Below are positions 59,934-64,000 of a DNA stretch of 64,000 nt, piece by piece. The position numbers and the translations under genes are program-made. A model generated the notes under the pieces. The model did no database searches, had not been told where the DNA came from, and saw nothing but the letters and a program-made list of their open reading frames with translations. How positions within the stretch are numbered: the first letter of the stretch is position 1; each line of letters opens with the position of its first letter. The stretch comes from Gellertiella hungarica (GTDB lineage: Bacteria > Pseudomonadota > Alphaproteobacteria > Rhizobiales > Rhizobiaceae), in NCBI RefSeq assembly GCF_014197145.1, contig NZ_JACIEZ010000004.1, positions 248,001 to 312,000 of the forward strand, in the 5' to 3' direction.

Positions 59934-60813
59934 CCGATTGCAGAGACCGCTCGATCAGTTCGGCTGCCAGCGGATTTGGAAAACGGCGGCGGGTGGTGAC
60001 GGCATAGAAGCTTTCCTCGACGCCAGGCAGCGTGCCGAGTTCAACGAGACTGCCCGCCTCGAGCTCTCCCTTCACGACGATGGGCGGAAGCACGGCAAGG
60101 CCTGCACCTTCCCGCGCCAGAAGACGCATCATCGCCATGTCCTCCACTTCGGCCGCAATCTGCGGCGTGATGCCGAGGCGCGCGGTCAGCGCATCGAATT
60201 GCTGGCGAACGCCGCTCTCCAGGGTGGGAAGGATGAGCGGATGCCCGGAAAGGCGCGCCGACAGATCATCGGCCTGCTCGGCAGGTCCGGGACGGGCAAC
60301 GAGGCTGACACCCTGCGTGGCAATGAGATGGGACACGAAGGGAGTTGCGGCATCCGCAGCCGGCGCCTGGTTGAGGAGGACGATATCGAGATTGAGGCTC
60401 TCGAGGCCGGAAAGCAGCTCCGCCATCCGGCCGGACCGAAGGATCACCTCGACGTCGGGGCGGGCGATTGCCGGGCGCAGGAATTCCATCTGGAAGTTGC
60501 GCGAAAGGGTCGACAGCGCTCCGATCCGCAATGCGCGGCGCGAAACGCCGGTGCGCTTCAGTGTTTCCACAAGCTCCTCGCCGGCCGAGAAGATGCGGTC
60601 GGCGTGGTCGAGCGCAATCCGCCCCGCCTCGGTCAGCACCAGCTGCCGCCCGCGGCGCTCGAAAAGCGCATGCCCCAGCCGCTCCTCGAGCTGCCTGATC
60701 TGCACGGAGAGGGCCGACTGCGAGAGGTTGAGCCTTTCGGCCGTGCGGGTGAGGTTGCCGTCATGGGCGACCGCCCGGAAATAGCGCAGGTGATGGTAGT
60801 TCATTTCGCTCAT
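59923..60813 (-). CDS. LysR family transcriptional regulator
   Basis: The 296-residue regulator has the N-terminal winged helix (HHLRYFRAVAHDGNLTRTAERLNLSQSALSVQI in pattern, residues about 6-40) and a substrate-binding-type effector domain. It is divergent from dabB with 102 bases between and probably controls the dabBA genes. The start could also be M4. Confidence 0.87.
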   Translation of the reverse strand: MSEMNYHHLRYFRAVAHDGNLTRTAERLNLSQSALSVQIRQLEERLGHALFERRGRQLVLTEAGRIALDHADRIFSAGEELVETLKRTGVSRRALRIGALSTLSRNFQMEFLRPAIARPDVEVILRSGRMAELLSGLESLNLDIVLLNQAPAADAATPFVSHLIATQGVSLVARPGPAEQADDLSARLSGHPLILPTLESGVRQQFDALTARLGITPQIAAEVEDMAMMRLLAREGAGLAVLPPIVVKGELEAGSLVELGTLPGVEESFYAVTTRRRFPNPLAAELIERSLQSVIA

Positions 60814-60814
60814 A

Positions 60815-60860
60815 CGTTCTATTTTATGGAACGAAATATCAAAAACAATGAATTTTTATT
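60815..60860. promoter_or_regulatory. Candidate LysR operators between lysR and dabB
   Basis: CGTTC-N9-GAACG (60815-60833) contains the T-N11-A pattern of LysR sites and abuts the lysR start. Fifteen bases on, CAATGAATTTTTATTG (60847-60862 approx.) is a second inverted repeat. The pair fits recognition and activation sites. Confidence 0.5.
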
Positions 60861-60915
60861 GAGAACCGCGCCTTGCTAGAGGAAGCGGCATGTCCTTCCT
60901 CCACGAGGCGCTCTC

Positions 60916-62484
60916 ATGTTGCACAGCATTCCCTTCATAGCACCCTGCCTTTATGCGCTTGCCGCCGTGATTGCCGCGGCCGGCCCGTGGGCACGTCCCA
61001 GGCGCATCCTTGCCGTCACCAACCTGCTTTCGCTGGCAGCCTTTCTCGTGGCGGCTGCAAGTCTGGGTTTCCTTCTTCATGCGGGCCCGGGCACCAGCCC
61101 GGCGGTGGGCGGCGGCGCGTTTGCGCTTGCGGTACGTCACGACCTTCTGAGTGTCGTCATGCTGCTGCTCGTGACGTTCATCGGGTGGATCGTGATGCGC
61201 TACAGCGCAACCTATCTGGACGGCGAGGGACGGCAGGGCCCGTTCACTGCCTGGATGAGCCTGACCCTGTCGGCCGTCTCCCTGCTGGTCATAGCGGGCA
61301 CCCTCCCCCTGTTCGTGGCGAGCTTCGTCGCGACAAGCCTGTGCCTCCACCAGCTTCTGGTCTTCTATCCCGGCCGGGCTGCCGCACGGCGGGCTGCACG
61401 CAAGAAATTCATCCTTTCGCGGATCGCCGACGTCTCGCTTGCCCTTTCCGCCATCATTCTCGGCACCGGTTACGGAACGTCCGATATCGCAACCATCCTC
61501 GAAAGCGCACGGGCGGGCATGCAGCCTGCAGGAGCGGACGTGGCAGTCGCCCTCCTCGCCGTCGCCGCCCTGCTGAAATCCGCCCAGTTTCCAACCCACG
61601 GCTGGCTGACGGAGGTGATGGAAACGCCGACACCGGTTTCCGCACTGCTGCATGCGGGGCTGGTGAACGCCGGTGGCTTCATCCTGATCCGCTTTGCCGA
61701 CGTCATGCTCCTCTCCCCGATCACGCTGGCCGCGCTGGTCATGATCGGCGCCTTCACCGCGGTCTTCGGCGGGCTCGTGATGCTCACCCAGAGCGCTGTG
61801 AAGACCTCGCTTGCCTGGTCCACCGTCGCCCAGATGGGCTTCATGATCCTGCAATGCGGCCTTGCTCTCTTCCCGATCGCGCTGCTGCACATCGTCGCCC
61901 ACTCGCTCTACAAGGCCCATGCCTTCCTCTCCTCGGGCAATGCGGTGGAAACGGTGCTCGCTGCCCGTCGCCCCGGACCGGTTGCTGTGCCCGATGCGCG
62001 GGCCGTTGCACGGGCCTTCCTTCTGGCGCTTGTGATCTACGCCGTTGCGGGCCTTGCCTTCGGCTTCTGGCACAAGCCGCCGCAGGCACTGGCGCTCGGC
62101 GCAATCCTGATCTTCGGCGTCGCCTATCTGCTGGCGCAGGGTCTGGCCGACACCGCCCCGCGTGCCCTCACCTGGCGCACCTCGCTTTACGGACTTGCTG
62201 CCTCCATCGGTTACTTCGGACTGCAGTGGGCCACCTACCGGCTGACCGCGGGCACGGTTCCCCTGCCGCCACAGCCCGGACCGCTGGAATGGGCCCTGAT
62301 CGCGCTGGCGGTCGTCACCTTCGGCATCGTGGCCGTGGCCCAGTCGCTCTTCCCGCTATGGGCCTATCACCCTGCGGCAGCCGGTCTGCGGGTCCATCTG
62401 CAGAACGGACTTTATGTCAACGCCCTCTTCGACCGGCTGCTCGGCCATTTCGCCCTGACGCCCGCTTCCGCCCAGAAGGACTGA
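60916..62484 (+). CDS. dabB: DAC/DAB inorganic-carbon transporter subunit DabB
   Basis: The 522-residue membrane protein is of the NuoL/antiporter type with about 13 helices. VALLAVAALLKSAQFPTHGWL (helix with the conserved lysine) and TPVSALLHAGLVNAGGF are the proton-channel signatures. No complex I genes are adjacent; the partner is DUF2309 DabA four bases on. The pair is known to take up or hydrate CO2, driven by the cation gradient. Confidence 0.9.
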   Translation: MLHSIPFIAPCLYALAAVIAAAGPWARPRRILAVTNLLSLAAFLVAAASLGFLLHAGPGTSPAVGGGAFALAVRHDLLSVVMLLLVTFIGWIVMRYSATYLDGEGRQGPFTAWMSLTLSAVSLLVIAGTLPLFVASFVATSLCLHQLLVFYPGRAAARRAARKKFILSRIADVSLALSAIILGTGYGTSDIATILESARAGMQPAGADVAVALLAVAALLKSAQFPTHGWLTEVMETPTPVSALLHAGLVNAGGFILIRFADVMLLSPITLAALVMIGAFTAVFGGLVMLTQSAVKTSLAWSTVAQMGFMILQCGLALFPIALLHIVAHSLYKAHAFLSSGNAVETVLAARRPGPVAVPDARAVARAFLLALVIYAVAGLAFGFWHKPPQALALGAILIFGVAYLLAQGLADTAPRALTWRTSLYGLAASIGYFGLQWATYRLTAGTVPLPPQPGPLEWALIALAVVTFGIVAVAQSLFPLWAYHPAAAGLRVHLQNGLYVNALFDRLLGHFALTPASAQKD

Positions 62485-62488
62485 ACCC

Positions 62489-64000
62489 ATGAACCAGCTT
62501 CCGCACTTCGACCTTTCGGACGCCCATCGGCTTTGGCAGGCAGCAGACGGTGCAGGCCGTGCCATTCCGCCGGCCTGGCCGCTTCAGGCCACGGTCGCCG
62601 TCAATCCGTTCCTCGGCCAGTCGCAACTGACGCTCGCGGAAACCGCGGAACTGCTCGGCCGCCTTTCCGGAACCGATCTCGCCCCGCCCCGCGACTGGTT
62701 TGCCAGGCGGATCGAAAGCGGCCTCATCACCGGGGACGATCTTGCCACAGCACTTCAGCGCATCCCGGTTCCGGGCCTCAAGGCTCCCGCGGAACTGGCG
62801 GCTGCGGCGCTCCGGGAGAAGACGCTGCCGGACGTGATCCCTGACGTGGCGAGCCTGGCCGCACGGGCGAGCGGTATCGACTGGCCGCGGATCGTGATCG
62901 AACGGATCGGCACCTTTGCGGCCGGCTACTTCGACGAGGGACAGGCCCTCTGGGCGGCATCGCGGGCAAAGGGTGCCTATGCTGCATGGCGCCTCTTCGC
63001 CATGCACGATCTCACGCCGGAAATAGCGGGTCTGAAAGGCTTTGCCGCCGAGGTTGCGGAACTGCCGCTTTCGGCGCGGGACGCCATCGCCGCTGCCGGG
63101 GAACGTCTCGGGCTCGGTCATGAGCCGGGCACCTACTTTCACCAGCTTCTGCTAGGCCTCGGCGGCTATGGGCAATATGCCCGGCAGCTGCAGTTTTCCG
63201 CCGAGCGGGACGGTTCCGGCGAGACCAGCGTGACCGAACTCCTGGCGATTCGGCTGGCTTTCGAGGCTGCACTTTTCCGGCTCTACCGGCAGGGGATCGA
63301 AGCCGAATGGCAGCACTCGCTTGCCGCCCACCGCAGCCCCGTTCGGCCCGGCCGGGACCGGCTGATCGATGCGGCACTTCTCGAAGCTGCCGAACTCGGC
63401 GAGAACCGCCGGCGGATCGCCTCGCTGGAATGGGCCTGCCTTTCCGGCAAGGTGGTGGCCGATCCGCTGCCCGTGCGGCCCTCCGTCCAGGCCGCCTTCT
63501 GCATCGACGTGCGTTCCGAAGTCTTCCGCCGCGCGCTCGAAACGGTCGACATGGGCATTGCCACGACCGGTTTCGCCGGCTTCTTCGGGATGGGCGTAGC
63601 CCACCGGCAGGCGGCTTCCGATCTGACCGAACACAGGCTTCCCGTCCTCCTGCCGGCCGGCCAGTTCACCTGCGAGGCCGTGCCCGGGGAGCGCGACCGC
63701 GCCGATCGTTTCAAGGCAAGGGCAGTTCGCGCCTTTGGCCGCTTCAGGCAGGCGGCGGTATCCTCCTTCGCCTTCATCGAGGCGATGGGGCCTGTCTATG
63801 CAGGCAAGCTGATCGGCGATTCATTCCGCTGGCGCGGCCGGAAGAGGATCTCCCCCGGACCGGTCACCGCCCACGGGACGTCTGAAACGGAGCGGACAGC
63901 GACCGCGGAGGCGGTGCTGCGGGCGATGTCGATGACCACCAACTTCGCCCGGATCGTCCTGCTTGCCGGCCATGGCGCCACAAGTGCCAACAACCCGTTC
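62489..64000 (+). CDS. dabA: Inorganic-carbon transporter subunit DabA (DUF2309), 3'-truncated by window end
   Basis: 504 codons are present and the frame is open at the window edge; family members have about 800 residues. The beta-carbonic-anhydrase-like zinc site shows C338 and D340 (AAFCIDVRSEVF) and H495 (GHGATSANNPF); the last cysteine ligand should lie just outside. TVAVNPFLGQS is the N-terminal family motif. It would convert CO2 to bicarbonate at the inner membrane with DabB. Confidence 0.92.
   Translation, partial: MNQLPHFDLSDAHRLWQAADGAGRAIPPAWPLQATVAVNPFLGQSQLTLAETAELLGRLSGTDLAPPRDWFARRIESGLITGDDLATALQRIPVPGLKAPAELAAAALREKTLPDVIPDVASLAARASGIDWPRIVIERIGTFAAGYFDEGQALWAASRAKGAYAAWRLFAMHDLTPEIAGLKGFAAEVAELPLSARDAIAAAGERLGLGHEPGTYFHQLLLGLGGYGQYARQLQFSAERDGSGETSVTELLAIRLAFEAALFRLYRQGIEAEWQHSLAAHRSPVRPGRDRLIDAALLEAAELGENRRRIASLEWACLSGKVVADPLPVRPSVQAAFCIDVRSEVFRRALETVDMGIATTGFAGFFGMGVAHRQAASDLTEHRLPVLLPAGQFTCEAVPGERDRADRFKARAVRAFGRFRQAAVSSFAFIEAMGPVYAGKLIGDSFRWRGRKRISPGPVTAHGTSETERTATAEAVLRAMSMTTNFARIVLLAGHGATSANNPF

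Overview
The window looks like chromosomal DNA of a Rhizobiaceae-type alphaproteobacterium. The evidence is a high-GC, densely packed gene layout, a phaR end next to rpmF and mtgA, a pyruvate carboxylase, the cyclic beta-1,2-glucan pair ndvA/chvA and ndvB/chvB, a ureDABCEFG cluster, an iron-sulfur (6-4) photolyase of the PhrB type and a BigR-type sulfide regulator. The genus cannot be fixed from the sequence alone. No rRNA, tRNA, CRISPR array, insertion sequence or phage gene was recognised.

Region 1 (1-7.4 kb) is housekeeping: the end of phaR, a membrane protein, rpmF, a glutathione S-transferase, mtgA, a prenyl diphosphate synthase, a LysE exporter, and ispG-hisC. Region 2 (7.4-16.2 kb) holds a TetR regulator divergent from a two-subunit molybdenum hydroxylase (IorAB type), an MFS carrier, pyruvate carboxylase and a LuxR solo that keeps the acyl-homoserine-lactone pocket residues. 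Region 3 (16.4-27.4 kb) is the convergent pair ndvA and ndvB with a DUF1203 gene between them.

Region 4 (27.7-36.6 kb) is the most coherent accessory locus. A leftward operon encodes a dimethylarginine-dimethylaminohydrolase-like enzyme, a BetI-like TetR regulator, an arginine:pyruvate transaminase (AruH-like) and a 2-ketoarginine decarboxylase (AruI-like). A divergent rightward operon encodes a complete basic-amino-acid ABC importer and an M20 amidohydrolase. Together they suggest uptake and catabolism of arginine or modified arginines.

Region 5 (36.7-46.4 kb) starts with two small proteins. It continues with a scar where a 5'-truncated GH42 beta-galactosidase and a 5'-truncated malto-oligosyltrehalose synthase meet head to head, then an SDR-DUF2256-photolyase operon. 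Next comes an AcoR-like regulator without an AAA+ domain, followed by an aldehyde dehydrogenase and a DUF779 protein; both transcription units are preceded by the same palindrome. The region ends with a YeiH-type carrier.

Region 6 (46.6-51.6 kb) is the complete urease operon. Region 7 (51.6-64.0 kb) has an MFS carrier, then a BigR-centred sulfide locus: leftward DUF2892, RND adaptor and RND pump; rightward persulfide dioxygenase, DUF442 sulfurtransferase and TauE/SafE exporter. It closes with a LysR regulator divergent from dabB and dabA (dissolved inorganic carbon uptake); dabA runs off the window end.
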